The translations under genes and the position numbers were made by a program. Shown in pieces: positions 44,475-56,636 of a stretch of 64,000 nt of DNA (position 1 is its first letter; each line of letters starts with the position of its first letter). The notes under the pieces are model-generated. The model made no database searches and was not told the DNA's origin. It saw only the letters and a list, made by a program, of their open reading frames with translations. The stretch covers positions 10,281,973 through 10,345,972 of the forward strand of contig JABAKD010000012.1 of the NCBI GenBank assembly GCA_012845835.1. The letters are read 5' to 3'. Origin of the DNA: Undaria pinnatifida. Its lineage: Eukaryota > Sar > Phaeophyceae > Laminariales > Alariaceae.

Positions 44475-44789
44475 GCGGTTGCCTGGGCGACTGCTCTTCA
44501 GCAGCAGCAGATCCGGCGAGGTTACCGTCGGCGTACACGGGAATGTTGTGGGCGGCACGGTTAGTGTATGGGTGGACCGACATCATAGCACTAAGGACGG
44601 AAGCGTGGAATAAACGTGGGTGCATCATTAACTGAACGTCCTTGCTCTCCCTTCCAACGGTGATAGTACTGTGACGGGGTCGAGGTACGTAGAGCATGGG
44701 TTGCCCATGGGATCCCCATCGGATGGCCATGGGATGTTAGTGGCTGTCGAACAGCATTCTACGTTTTTTTCTACCTAAAAACGCGCAGC

Positions 44790-45420
44790 ATGAGCCTCTC
44801 GACGTCGATGACTTCACACTTGTTACCAGAAAGAAGGAGAAACCCAAGTGCAACCAAAGACGACAACGTTTCACCCTATCTATGCACGAGGTCGGCGTAA
44901 CCCTCTTCCGTGCTAGGCAATGATCTTATCCGCCTGCTGCCCTGGCTCCAACGCTTGTCACATTGCTTCGTTGCTGTGTGTGCCTGTCCGCCTTATGAGA
45001 ATAAGTTGTACACTAGCGTGGAGCAGAAACCATGGACCATGAGTTCATGGCGAGGCTCAACAAAGAACGCCAAGATAAGGAGAAGCGGAGGTTCGAACAG
45101 GCGAACGTTAGCGTTAAGAGGCTAAAAAAATGAGCGAAAGATAAATTGTCGTCATGTATAAAGTAAGAAGTCGGAGTTAGACAACTCCAGACAACACGAC
45201 CACGGAACTTCAGAATGCGATGGAGTATGGGTAGGACCTCGGAGGGGCGGCAGGTCTTCTCTGATCCAGTACTGCAGCACATGAAATGATCGGTGGCAGA
45301 GGTAAATAATACCAGATAAAAGAGCATGATGCTCCATCATAACAGAGGGAAAGCTAGCAAAATACAACCGGGTTCGAGTATTAAGGGTTTCACGGGTGGA
45401 GATACTGTGCAAGAGGGCGT
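44790..45420 (+). pseudogene. Decayed multi-exon gene fragment, unit C
   Basis: Here the charged exon is uninterrupted (45032-45133, MDHEFMARLNKERQDKEKRR then FEQANVSVKRLKK and a TGA), but the third stretch has several stops (for example ACA TGA near 45280). The damage pattern is complementary to A and B. Confidence 0.4.
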
Positions 45421-45531
45421 GACGAGGCTAGTTGTTTCGACATCGTGTCAAGCGTTACACCCCGAGGGAGTTGTTGACATTTTTTCTGGGACCCCTTTGG
45501 GCACACCTCCATGACATACGTATGATAGACG

Positions 45532-45748
45532 GATGGGCCTGCAGCATAACCCGTCGAAGACCGATGAGCGACACACGGGAGACCCACAGGCGACTCATGG
45601 GCTAGCACTCTACACCAACGGTCACCGATGGGGTGCCCAATGTGCATATCGGTCGGCAGCATAACGCGTCGAACACCCATGAGCGACACACAGGAGACCC
45701 ACAGGTATGGAAAAGCTCTATAGACCATGGGTCACCTACGGGCGGCCC
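45532..45748. repeat. 11-bp minisatellite block before the copia 5' LTR, end of unit C
   Basis: Equivalent to 13552-13771. Confidence 0.8.
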
Positions 45749-45753
45749 AAAGT

Positions 45754-46324
45754 TGTTGAGTGTATGAACCTTGGATTCAAATATATGTTAATGCGTAGTC
45801 TATTCGAGCAGTCTATTCGCACGAATAAGATATGCAGTTGAATCTTACGTTGAATATTACGTTGAATCTTCGGTGGATCTTAGATGTAAACGTAGGTTTG
45901 AGTATGTTAAGGTTATCCCGTTGTCCCGGTATTCCACCGGATTACAGGCATTGTTCCGTGATAATCAAGTGGTGATGCAACCCACTACGATCATTCTCCC
46001 TTATTTCCTTTTTCTTCTTCTTCTTCTTCTTCTTCTTCTTCTTCTTCTTCTTCTTCTTCTTCTTCTTCTTCTTCTTCTTCTTCTTCTTCTTCTTCTTCTT
46101 CTTCTTCTTGTTCTTCTTCTTCTACTTCTTCGTCTTCTTCTTCTTCTTCTTCTTCTTCTTCTTCTTCTTCGTTCTCTTCTTCTCTCTTTGGCCTCAAGCG
46201 CCCTTTCCAAACTACCCCCTTTTCTTATCACAATTGATCTCGACAGACACTTCGGCGCCACCTCTGCTCTCTTCGCATAGAAGGCAGAGCCTCCACACAA
46301 CCATTGTGTTCACAGGCTATTCAC
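45754..46324 (+). repeat. Copia 5' LTR, unit D
   Basis: 571 bp, TGTTGAGTG to TTCACA. Its part left of the TTC tract differs clearly from C (for example AATAAGATATGC rather than GATGAAGATATGC), while the part right of the tract matches C. The tract therefore marks a recombination or conversion boundary. Confidence 0.87.
46012..46185 (+). repeat. (TTC)n microsatellite in 5' LTR, unit D
   Basis: About 58 repeats. It shares the right-end interruptions (TAC then GTC) with C but not the left flank. Confidence 0.95.
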
Positions 46325-46342
46325 AGGTTATGAGCCTTCGAC
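46325..46342 (+). other. Copia primer-binding site candidate, unit D
   Basis: Same GGTTATGAGCC directly after the 5' LTR as in B and C. Confidence 0.55.
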
Positions 46343-46453
46343 CTGAGCCTTCGACCTTCAATATAAACATCGATCGGCACCAAGCGACATCTCATTGAAG
46401 TTTGTCGCATCTTACCGGGAAGTTTGAGATAAACCTTCAGTAAGCCGGCTACA

Positions 46454-46521
46454 ACATCAGCATCAGCATCGACATCAGCATCAGCGATCAGCATCAGCAT
46501 CAGCATCAGCATCAGCATCAG
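46454..46521 (+). repeat. Hexanucleotide (CATCAG)n tract in copia leader, unit D
   Basis: Same tract before the Gag ATG (46529), one repeat longer than in C, one of the few C-D differences. Confidence 0.85.
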
Positions 46522-46528
46522 TATAATC

Positions 46529-47431
46529 ATGGGAGAGTCCACGAAAGCAGGTGATGCGGTAGACAAGCTCGTTAGAGCTCTCAACGGCAACTTTAATGGG
46601 CTTAAAGTCGACGTATGGAAACGCACGGCTCAGTCCGTGACAAGTATGCGTCATGCCGAGATCTCTGATATGCTGGAAGGGCGTCCTTGCCCCGAGCCCG
46701 AATTAATTAGTCCTCGTCCGTCTTCTAGAAGAACTAGGCCTTCACGAGCTGTAACTCGCAGACAGGCCACTGACGAAACGGACACTCAGTCCGGGGAAAC
46801 ACCCCCGGCTGACACAACAGAAAATGTACAGCCGGACGCTGGGAGCACTCCCGTGGACACGGCGCATCTGCTACCATCATCTTCAGGATATTCTACACTC
46901 CCAGCCGCAACATCAGTTTTATGGGCCACGGATGACAACATCTCGAATTTGGAAGACATCAAGCACTGGCACCGCGACAACCGTCTTCTCTTCGACTTCT
47001 AGTTCCTGAGCTCATCGGGAGCTGCGGCCAGCTTTCTTCTACAATTCAAGCCCAAACGAGGTGAACTTGCGAATGGAAAGGCTGCTTGGGATGGTATGGT
47101 TAGAAAATATCAAAATTCCACCCGCCAACGTAGACGTATACTCAAACAACAACTAACGCATATGGTCATGACGGATGGGCAAGACCCAGACGTGTTCATA
47201 AATGAAGCATACGATTTACGGAATGAATTGGTGGACATGGGAGACGTATTCAACGATGACAGCATATTGGACATGGTGCTGGAAGGACTCACGGATGAAT
47301 ACCTGCAAATAAAATATAGCGCCGAAGCAGATGATGACTTCACACCCGACCGAGCTGTGATAACAATGCAAAATATGTACACGAATAGAGCTATGCGAAA
47401 CGGGCCTTTGCGAAAAGCGAAGGGGCGTTAA
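46529..47431 (+). pseudogene. gag: Copia Gag, unit D (least damaged copy)
   Basis: Residues 1-157 are open (46529-46999), then one in-frame TAG (47000-47002), then the UBN2-like capsid region to TAA at 47429-47431. Motifs: KLVRALNGNFNGLKVDVWKR near the start; KYQNSTRQRRR and DPDVFINEAYDLRNEL after the TAG; VLEGLTDEYLQIK near the end. The CCHC-type knuckle starts (CSHC at 47480) just downstream in the same frame. UBN2-type Gag is usual for copia elements. Whether the TAG was ever read through is unknown; it is present in B, C and D and so predates their separation. Confidence 0.85.
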
Positions 47432-47520
47432 TATGCTATGGTAGTCACGCTACGAGTAACACCTTCAGCAGTAGTGACCTGTTCACACTGCAAAACGCCA
47501 GACCATCGATTCCAAATTGC

Positions 47521-47565
47521 TTTAAACGCAAGGGAAAGATGTCGGGGAAGAAACCTCTCCCGACA
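47521..47565 (+). promoter_or_regulatory. Candidate -1 frameshift signal at gag/pol junction, unit D
   Basis: TTTAAAC at 47521-47527 in the Gag phase, spacer of 12 nt, hairpin arms 47540-47546 and 47559-47565. pol lies in the -1 frame. Confidence 0.4.
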
Positions 47566-48747
47566 CCTCGAAATAATTCGTGGTGTAGCCTGCATAATAC
47601 CGATCGCCACGATAATAGCGACTGTCGGTCTCAAATGCGGGACGACAATATAACCCGTCGCCCTCGTCCTGGTCAACAAAATGGCCGGCATAATAACAAC
47701 CGCAGCACTCACGCCAATACCGCCACAACTCCAACTTCAACAACGCAAATGGAAGCTTACGCCCCAGTGACACATGCTCCATCCACTACTGCGACTGCGA
47801 CTACAGTAGCCACTTCGACGTCCTTCGCGACTCCTCCCTGTCCATCCTCACCTCCAGTTGGTATAGGTTATTCTTTCATCGCCGCACCTCCGATCAACAT
47901 CGCCGCGCAGCCCGTGGAATTCTCCATGACTGCGGACAGCGGAGCTTCTAGCCACTTCGTCGACAATCAGCGTCTACCTGGCATCGAACATAAAATGAAC
48001 TACTACGTACAGCTGGACCCTCCTGTAACAATAAACGTAGCGGGAAACCATCACCTTTATGGCGTTGGTCAAGGGGCTTTTTTCGTTCAAGTGTCGGACC
48101 ACATAGGCTCTAAGCACTCTGTGCAGCTTCCTATCACGGTCGTACCAGGGCTAGGTAGGCACCTATTTTCGGGGGGATCAGCTGCTGCGAGAGGGGTCAC
48201 TATGAACATCGCCACGAAGTCGTATCTGGACATGGGTGCATTTGCTATACCCCTACGCAAAGACGTTCACTGCTCTTCGTTGCATCATCTCGACCTTACC
48301 ACTGGTGCTACCAACCGAACACCTGAGACAGCGTTTCCGACCATTTCTGGCAAATGTCTTGAACCGGAAACCGTCCTCGCTGTTCATGCTTCTACGACTC
48401 CTAAAGCTACTTCTCTGCCTAAAACCGTTCCAGCTAACATCGGGCATAGAAGGTTGGGTCATCCCAATGGGCAGGTGATGGCCGAGATGAAAAACATCCC
48501 AGAATATGGGGTGGATTTTTCAGACACTTCATCGGCATGTGATACGTGTATATTCATTAAGAGCACTCAACAGGAACACTGTAAGACATTGCGGCCTAAC
48601 CTTTCCAAAAAACTGGCGAGTACTGACCTGCTAGGATACGCGTATATGGCAAAGTATACCGACCATCACAGCAGAGTAAAAGCATCCTCCTTCATCGAAG
48701 AGCAGCCTCCGTTCTATCAACAGCAGACTCAGCCACTTCTCAAGTAA
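47539..48747 (+). CDS. pol: Copia Pol N-terminal polyprotein fragment, unit D (402 aa, open)
   Basis: Almost the same protein as the unit C copy, with a few substitutions and a 9-bp in-frame deletion near 48607 that removes three residues before the VSTDLLG-like string (here LASTDLLG). Retropepsin DSGASSHFVD and the H-x4-H...C-x2-C zinc motif are intact. The integrase core, RT and RNase H are absent. The frame is -1 relative to gag, as in C. That two of four copies stay open is explained at least partly by the recent C-D duplication or conversion and need not mean selection. Confidence 0.85.
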   Translation: MSGKKPLPTPRNNSWCSLHNTDRHDNSDCRSQMRDDNITRRPRPGQQNGRHNNNRSTHANTATTPTSTTQMEAYAPVTHAPSTTATATTVATSTSFATPPCPSSPPVGIGYSFIAAPPINIAAQPVEFSMTADSGASSHFVDNQRLPGIEHKMNYYVQLDPPVTINVAGNHHLYGVGQGAFFVQVSDHIGSKHSVQLPITVVPGLGRHLFSGGSAAARGVTMNIATKSYLDMGAFAIPLRKDVHCSSLHHLDLTTGATNRTPETAFPTISGKCLEPETVLAVHASTTPKATSLPKTVPANIGHRRLGHPNGQVMAEMKNIPEYGVDFSDTSSACDTCIFIKSTQQEHCKTLRPNLSKKLASTDLLGYAYMAKYTDHHSRVKASSFIEEQPPFYQQQTQPLLK

Positions 48748-50580
48748 GAGCGCGTCAGCTGGCCCTACAACGTCAAGGATCCCCGAAACAGCAGTTCGAT
48801 ACCGTTTCGCAGTACACCAGGGGTGTCAGAATGGACAAAACAAACCGTCCGGTGTCTATTTCGGTACCCAACACCTACGCGCAACCGTTTGGCTTCACCA
48901 CAAGCGGAAGAATGCAAACCTTCAGCGACCTCTGCTCAAAATTCAACGACTTCGGCACGGAAAACTCCTTCTAAGCTCCTACACCTTGTAGTCGCAACTA
49001 CAGCTCCGGCTCGCAAGACCGCCTTTGACCATCGCGACAGCCTTGTAAATTTTCTCAGGCAACCTCCGTGATCGAAAAAATCATTGCTTCATGGAGTTTC
49101 ATACAAGATTGCGGCGTTTCATAAGGGGAAATAACTAAGCCCGTTTTTTATTCTGCCGTGTACGGTGTACGACCGGATACTACCGTGTGCTGTCGGACTT
49201 TTCAATCACCGACAAACCGCGATGTACCGAGGACGGAGAAGCGCGTTAGGCGCAACCAAATAGGCATTGTACCGACAAACGATTGACCTATTATATTTCA
49301 GCTACAAGACTGCAATGGACCGGGGAAGAACAAGGCCGACGTACACATCGGATCACAACCTTTCTCCCCGTCTCTGCCCAAGCGCTTCTTCAGCCTTCCT
49401 TTACCTTCTTTAGAGCTCCATCAACAGCTACCCGAATGGCACTTCCGTCAACAATCGGGGACAGGCACTGGAAATGTGGGTACGGTTGAAATTGATACCC
49501 AAGTATAGAATGTTACTTACTGCAGCAGTTCTTTGTCAACTATAAAATTACAACTGCTCGCCAGTTACGTATTAGTGAAGGTGGAACTATGGGTCGTATG
49601 AACTCAAGTCAACGATCATACAGCAATAATCCAAGTCCTACCGGAAAATGTGTACGAGAATATATTCCAGCATTAAGGAGTAAAGGCTCACAAAGACTGT
49701 CTATCTTGTGCTCTTCAGCGTACGATTAGTCTCAGACAGTTTATCGTTATATGCGTATCGTAGGATCATATTGAAGTGGCGTGGTTAACTTACAGCAGTG
49801 ACCTTTGTTTGTTTGTTTTTTCTTTTCCGGAATATCGCTCGATGATGGACTATGATTACACCGATCATAGTCCATTACAGTACTATCAGTATTCGTAGTT
49901 CTATCTGTTTCTTAATTATTGTTTTTGCGGAAGTACGACCAAGGCTACGGTAGGGGGGGTACCCCCGTTTTCACTGGTGTGTTTGAGCCTCTCGCACGAG
50001 TGACTCTGTACCTAAAGGATGAAAATGGTTTTGGCAGTTGTTTTGGAGCAGCTTAGATTACCTTTGCATTGCGGACTGATTTCGTCAATATAAAGCATGA
50101 AGAAAACGTAAGATCGCAAAATAACAAAGAGGTTACTCGCGCGAGAGACCCCTAGCCACTAAACATTTTATGGCACAAAAAAGGACCCCCCTACCGTAGC
50201 CTGGGTCGTACGTAAGTACATTAAAAAAACAACTGATTAGTCGGAATGTTTTATTTTCCCGTGATGGACACTTGTCCACAATTCTCTTTATTTGTCTAGT
50301 ATTGTTTATCTATTTGGTACAATTCAGAAAGCGTGTTTAATACCCAGTAGACGTATATTTGCGTTATATCTTCTAGGGTATTTGTCGCTGGCTTTACACC
50401 AAGCGTAGTTTACATACGTATCTTTCCGTGTGAGGTTATATTTTTTGTAAATGTGTGAATAACATGGATACATCAATATTTCCGCGGGTGATACACCGGA
50501 CTGAATATGAGAACCATTTGTTTTTTGTTATTTCACGTTCTTTTTCCAAGTATGAGGTTTCCCTAGCAATCTGACTTTGC
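48748..50580 (+). other. Copia 3' internal region with MITE, unit D
   Basis: Same as unit C, including the hairpin (about 49845-49875) and the MITE at the same site. No RT or RNase H coding was found. Confidence 0.7.
49937..50207. mobile_element. MITE with GACC termini, unit D (271 bp, inside copia)
   Basis: Same insertion as in C, inherited by duplication or conversion. Target duplication GTAC at 49933-49936 and 50208-50211. Confidence 0.87.
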
Positions 50581-50592
50581 ATTATGGGGGCG
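50581..50592 (+). other. Copia polypurine tract candidate, unit D
   Basis: ATTATGGGGGCG directly before the 3' LTR. Confidence 0.6.
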
Positions 50593-51024
50593 TGTTGAGA
50601 GTATGAACCTTGGATTCAAATATAAGTTAATGCGTAGTCTATTCGAGCAGTCTATTCACACGAATAAGATATGCAGTTGAATCTTACGTTGAATCTTACT
50701 GTGAATCTTCGGTGGAACTTAGATGTAAACGTAGGATTGAGTATGTTCAGGTTTTTCTGTTGTCCCGGTATTCTACCGGACCACGGGCATTGTTCCGTGA
50801 CGATCAAGTGGTGATGCAACCCACCATGATCACTCTCCCTTCTTTACTTTCTTTTTCTTCTTCTTCTTTTCTTATTATTCTAGCTTTGGCCTCAAGCGCC
50901 CTGTCCAAACTATCCCTTTTTCTTATCACAAATGATCTTAACAGACACTTCGGTGCCACCTCTGCATCTCTTCGCATAGAAGACAGAGCCTCCACACAAC
51001 CATTGTGTTCACAGGCTATTCACA
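50593..51024 (+). repeat. Copia 3' LTR, unit D
   Basis: 432 bp. By eye it is the same as the C 3' LTR, with the same AACGT right flank. Confidence 0.87.
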
Positions 51025-51025
51025 A

Positions 51026-53836
51026 ACGTGCCCTCCGTGGGTAACCCATGGGCGACCCATGACTGTCTCGTGTGCTGTCCGGGGGTGATCTATGGACTAT
51101 CCGTGTGTGAACTATGAGTTAACCGTGAGTGGGCAATGGGCGGCCCATGGGCAACCTATGGCTGCCCCATGGCATGGCCTATCCGTGGGAGATTGACGAA
51201 TTACCCACGTGCGACCGGCAGGTGAGTCATGCACGCGCTATCTACAGGCTAGTACAGCCGTCCGTCCATTGGGGACCCATGGGCGTCCCACGGTTGGCCA
51301 ATGGGTCAACCGCGAATAGCCAATGGGACAGGTGATGAGTCGCCCATGGGTCAACGTTGGGTCGTTCGTGGGTCCCCCATGCATGACTCACGGTCCTACG
51401 GTTATCTCACGGGCAATTCACGGTTATCTCATGGGTCACCAACGAGGAGCCCATGAGACAGTCATACGCCCCACATTGGTGACCCACGGGTCACCCGTCG
51501 TTTCTCATGTTTATTTAGTGAGGGCCCTAGGATCGACATGAAACCCGTGACTAAGTGGTAACCGCTCATGGTCCATACATGGAACACCTGGCACGTAGTG
51601 GTACTAGCCAATGGGTCGTCCATGAGCCACCCATTAGTGAGTGACGCAACCCCATGAGTCACCCATGGATCACCCACGGTTGACCCATGGGTCATCTATG
51701 ATTCCATGGTTAATGTGTGGGTCACCCAGGTCTAGCCCATGCTAACCCATGGACAACCCATGGGACGGGCCATGGGTCACCCATGTATCACCCGTGGGAC
51801 ACCCATAGGTTAGCTACGGTTGCACGATTAGTCCGTAGGTCACCCATGGCTAGCCAGCGGAACAGTAATAGTGCGCCCTTGGGTCGCCATTGGGTCAACC
51901 GTGTTGAAATCTCATTTGCAAAACACAACAATGAACAACAAGTCAAGGGCCTTGTGGTACACATTGTTCACTCATGACTTACTGCAGTATTGAACAAACC
52001 CATGGGTTTTGCATGGAACACCCGCGACATAGTGTTCCCAGTCATGGGTCACCCATGCATCATTCGCGCCTTATTCATGTTAGCCCACGGGTCTCCTATG
52101 GGTCGCCAACGGTACACCAACTGTTCGCCCATAGGTCACCTGCGGTCTCACGGTGAACTCATAGGTCACCCTTGCCGTTAACCTATGCGCCACCGACGGT
52201 AAGCCCACGTGTTACTGACGGATAGCCCAGGGCGCAAGCCACGGATCGCCCGGATCACCCACGGGTCGCTCGCTGGTCACCCGTGGGTGGTCCAGATCCA
52301 ATGGCTATCCAATGTGTCACCCGTAGCCATGATAATTGCATGGGTCGCTCAAGGGATACCCAGGGTCCGACGGTTAGCCCTCGGGTCACCCCTGGTTAGC
52401 ACATGGGTTAGCAGCGGATGGCCCATTTGACAGCTACTTGTCGCCAATGGGTCACCCATGAGCCACCGGTAGTATTTCTACTACTCTCAAAATAGAATAA
52501 TGTACAGCATGGCAACGCACATTGTTGATATCCGTATTTAGTAAGGGCCCATGAGTCACCCATGGCTTCGTGGTAACCAATGGATCCTCCGTGGTTCATT
52601 GGCCTTCGTCCATCGGACGCGCATGAGCCACGATTGGGTCACCCCGTATATAGCGGTTCTGGCCCATGGGTCGCCCACGGGTCACCTATGCCTTAGCAGC
52701 AATCACCCAGGAATCATTCATGAATCACCCATCCACACCTTAGTGGAGGTAGCCCATGAGTTACTCTGGGACCACCAACAGTTCCCCGGTTAGCCCGTGG
52801 GTCTCCCACAGTTACCCCATTAATCAAACACGGATAACCTATAGGACAGGCCATGGGCTGCCGATTATTCAACGGTGGGTTGCGCATGGGCCACCCATGA
52901 GTTGGCCACGGTCCCACCGTTAAGCTCGTGGGTCACCCACTGTTAACTCATGGGTCGCCCACGGATACCCCTTTGCGCAGCCATGGATCTCGCATGAGTC
53001 GCCCGTGGTTCGCCCAGGGTTAGCCCACGGGCCACCTACGGGCCACGCATGGATAACCGTCGTGAGACCCATAGAACAGGCCGTGGGCCGCCCATGGGTC
53101 GCCCATGGAACGCCCAAACACTAACGTTGGAACGATCATGGGCCCCCATGGGCGACTGAGGCTATTCTGCAGTGGACGCGGGTCGCCCATGAAACCTACA
53201 TGAGGATCACACGTGAGTTTACAGTGGGTCTCCCATGGTTTGTAATCAATAGGTCCTCCGTGGCTTAGTGATATTATTGCATTGGGGAAGCATTGGCAAC
53301 CCATGGATCACCCCTGATCGAGCGGCGCTAGCCCAGGGGCCGTCCATGCATCACCCATGACTTAGCGGAAATCGCCCATGAATCACCCATGTATTACCTA
53401 TACCTTAGTTGTTCTAGCCCAGGAGCTGCTCATGGAGCATCGGCAGTCCCAACGTTAGCCCGTGGGTTACCCTCGGTTAGCCCATGAATCGAACAGGGAT
53501 TTATAAGAAAACGCCATGGGTTGTCTATGATTCAACCGCGGGTCACCCATAGGTCATCCACAAGTTTCGCCACGGTTCTACGTTCATGCCCATGGGTCAC
53601 CCACGGTTAGCCCATGGGTCACCCACGGACACCCCTTTGCACAGCCATGGGCCGCACATGGGTTACCCGTGGGTAGCCCGTTGGTAGCCTCTGGGTCAAC
53701 GGTGAGTCGCCCATGTGACGCCCATGGGTCACCCGTAGGTGGCCCGATGGTCACCCATGGGTCAATCGTGGGTCACCCGCGGGTCACCCGTGTGTCGTCC
53801 ATGGGCCATCAATGGATATCCCGACGGAAATTCCAT
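51026..53836. repeat. 11-bp palindromic minisatellite, main block, unit D
   Basis: By eye essentially the same as the unit C block. Confidence 0.9.
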
Positions 53837-54287
53837 GAGCTGGCCATACAAGGCGCCCAAACTAAATCGAAATTAATTCAAATAACGTACATCGTCGACT
53901 CTCCGTCAAATTTGTTGCGTGATCCTCATATAAGGATTCCCACCGGTCGCGATATGCCTGTCTGGTGTCAACAGCATCCCCCCTACGGTGGCATGGCTTA
54001 CAAACGCCACTACAGTCAACATATTCAAGAGGCAAACACATATTTCCCGCCAACATCACACCAACCGTTGACGAAGCGTGTAAAACGAGCGCCTCTCCTC
54101 CCCCCATTCTCCATGCATGGCGCGCACCACCACGTGTGCACGAAGCCGTCGCTGTAAAGCTAATACCATGATACCCACTTGCCCAAAAACAAACCACACG
54201 CGACGGTTGCAAGTGAAGAACTTATCGCGCCTCCCGGCCTCTCGACTCTAATCCTACTGTGAAATCAGAAGTCTAACGTGGGTATGA

Positions 54288-54679
54288 CGCGGCCAAACTA
54301 CTGCACAAATAATAGGAGACCGTCAAACAACACGTTTGCTTTTAGAATACCTGGCACTTTGTGGTCGTTCAAACCATGTACAGCGGTAAAGGAAAGCTTA
54401 TCCGTGGCTCCTTGCGCTTTCGTCGAATCAGACCATCATCGGTATTGGCGACATGTTGGGTCCGCCAGGCGGCGACTCTAACCTTTACTAACCGGCTTCA
54501 ACAAGCGTAGCCTTAGCCCCCCACGACACCGTCCGAGACGCCAAGAAGAAACTCATCATCGCGGCCGCATGGACAGATGAACTACCCGAGGACTTTGGCC
54601 TGTTTCATGATATCTCCGAGGACCCTCTAAATGACGCCATTACGTTAGAGTTCGCACTGTCCGACGGAAAATTGCCGTC
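54288..54679 (+). pseudogene. Decayed unrecognised gene fragment, unit D
   Basis: Matches the unit C copy, including both stops. Confidence 0.5.
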
Positions 54680-56636
54680 CATGGGAAAGGAAGGAAACAG
54701 CGTAGGAGGCGCACATGGTAGATATGCTGGTGCCGGTGGTGGTCTGGGTGGGATCCGCACACCGGCGAGAAGTTGCCGTGGCCTCACACTGGCGTGCTGT
54801 GGGCGGCAAGACTGGGATAGATGTGGAACTATAGTGGAACAAAGCTGCACGGTGTGCGTGTGGGGCGCACTAAATCATTGCTTTCCCCAGTCATTCGACC
54901 GTTCATCGCACATCCCCTTGGAGACGGAGCGCAGTTCCTACTCCTAGTAGGCAGCTCCAACAGTTGGGCGCTCAGTGCGTTTCGTCCGTGTATTTAGTTG
55001 TGTTTCCGTTCCTACGCAATGCAAAATGTCCATGCACTTTGGCTGGCCGCCTGTTTGTACCATCTACCTCCTGTTATAGCGCTTGTTTTCTCGCTCCTAT
55101 CTAATGAACCATACTTCTCCATGTCACGTCTGGTCAATTTTCCTCATCTCCTCCTCCAACTCATTCCGTTCCCCTTTGTACAGTTCACATTCTCCCCACT
55201 CTGTGGGTTCTGCTTTGGTCTGCAATGCCACAACAGCAGCCCTGTGCGACATATTCCTCCTCCACCCGACTACTGGTATGTATTTTTCTTCTTGCTGGCA
55301 GGTCCAGGTCCTCTACACAAAGACGCAGTTTCAGCGTTTTCGCGTAGTCCATTGGGCCGTGCAAAAACGTTTCCATTCTCTTCGTTTAACCCCTTTAGAT
55401 ATCTCTCAACGATCCTCCTTTATTGTCGCTACCCTTTCCCTTGCTTTTATCCTTTCATTTACGTCGGTCTTGTATCCCCCAACTTCTCTATGCTCACGAT
55501 ATCTCTTGGTTGCCTCCTGTTTCTTTCCATACGGTGTAAACTATGCTATCCCACCGTACTCCAGTTCGCCCTATATGTTATGGCAGGGAGAGCATGATTC
55601 AGATTTTTCTTCTAGTGGTTCAGGGCCACTTAGCGCTGTCTCACTGCATGGTATTAAGAACGCCTTTGAGAAGGGCGCTGAACAACGCAGGGGGTATGGA
55701 TGTTAGGCACCCTGCTGCTGGCGATGGCCTGGGTCATTGAACTTGTCCAGCAGCAGGTCCGATGATGATATGATGAGGTTGCCGTGGCTTAGACGGGAAT
55801 GGCATGTTGTGGGCGGCGAGACAAAGACAGGCGAGCCAATAGTGGACCAAGGCTGCGTGTAGGGGAAACACGTTCATAACGTTTGACGAGTTTCAGCAGA
55901 TCAGGTGTGCTTGGTGTTGCCTCCAGGCAGGCTAGTATCTGCGAGAAATAGGGGTCAGCAGTCTCGGTGTTATGGATAGTAGACGCGCTGTTGCTGCTGG
56001 TGGCATGGGTTGGAGTCATACATCGGGTACGATAGGGTTGATGTGGCCTTTACGGGCATGGTATGAGCAGCGATTAACACAAGGGGAGCGATATACCACT
56101 CTGGACAGAAAAGTAAAAACCGTGGGTGAAAATGAACAAATAAAACGAGCTATAGTCTAGTCTACATCGGCATCCCGAGAGATGGGTGCTGTGGACGACC
56201 AGGCTCATATATGTATACCTGCCGGTAGGCGCTATATACCCAGTACAACAGCTCCCGGATTTCTTACTATGTTCCTGTAAAAATCCACCTGCCTTTCTTT
56301 GTCCCCTGCTTCGTTTTACGCGTCCTTCACGGTACCACCTAGAGACCCAATCTGCTGCGGGGCCGTTGGAGCGAGTGTGGGTCTGGGCGACGGTGCTGCC
56401 GTGCGACGAGGCCACCAGGATGGCCAAATTTTTGTGAGACTTGTGCCAGAGGGTCATCTATCAAGCGGCGGGCACAGCCTTGGTCAACAAGGCACAATGT
56501 ATTGGTCCACAACACACCTTCACGTACGTGGAGTTGCACTTCTCTATTTGTACTGTGCAATATTCTTGGCGACCTTCTACCCAAAACGTACGCAGTTTTA
56601 TGTACCACTCACAACCTGTACAGGTGTTTAGGGAAT
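54680..56636. other. Low-information segment without a convincing gene, unit D
   Basis: Equivalent of 6642-8602 and close to C. Small indels alter the open frames (for example loss of one A near 54841). Confidence 0.6.

Larger units (their letters stand above)
30326..45753 (+). repeat. Array unit C (complete, 15,428 bp)
   Basis: Complete unit. It lacks the hAT-like element but keeps both copies of its target duplication (footprint at 44460-44474). It has a 271-bp MITE in the copia 3' region (34921-35191) and the longest TTC tract (about 579 bp). From about 31100 to 43652 it is nearly identical by eye to unit D at an offset of 15,017-15,025 bp. Confidence 0.93.
45754..51024 (+). mobile_element. 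Non-autonomous copia-type LTR retrotransposon, unit D (5271 bp)
   Basis: Complete element, nearly the same as C from inside the 5' LTR TTC tract rightwards, including the same MITE at the same site (49937-50207). It differs by a 9-bp in-frame deletion in pol near 48607 and by a shorter TTC tract. It has the least damaged gag of the four copies, with only one stop in the N-terminal part. Flanks are AAAGT and AACGT. Confidence 0.9.

Noticed and set aside
44398-44730. 110-codon minus-strand frame across the hAT footprint in unit C
   Set aside because: It exists only because excision joined two sequences that are separated in A and B.
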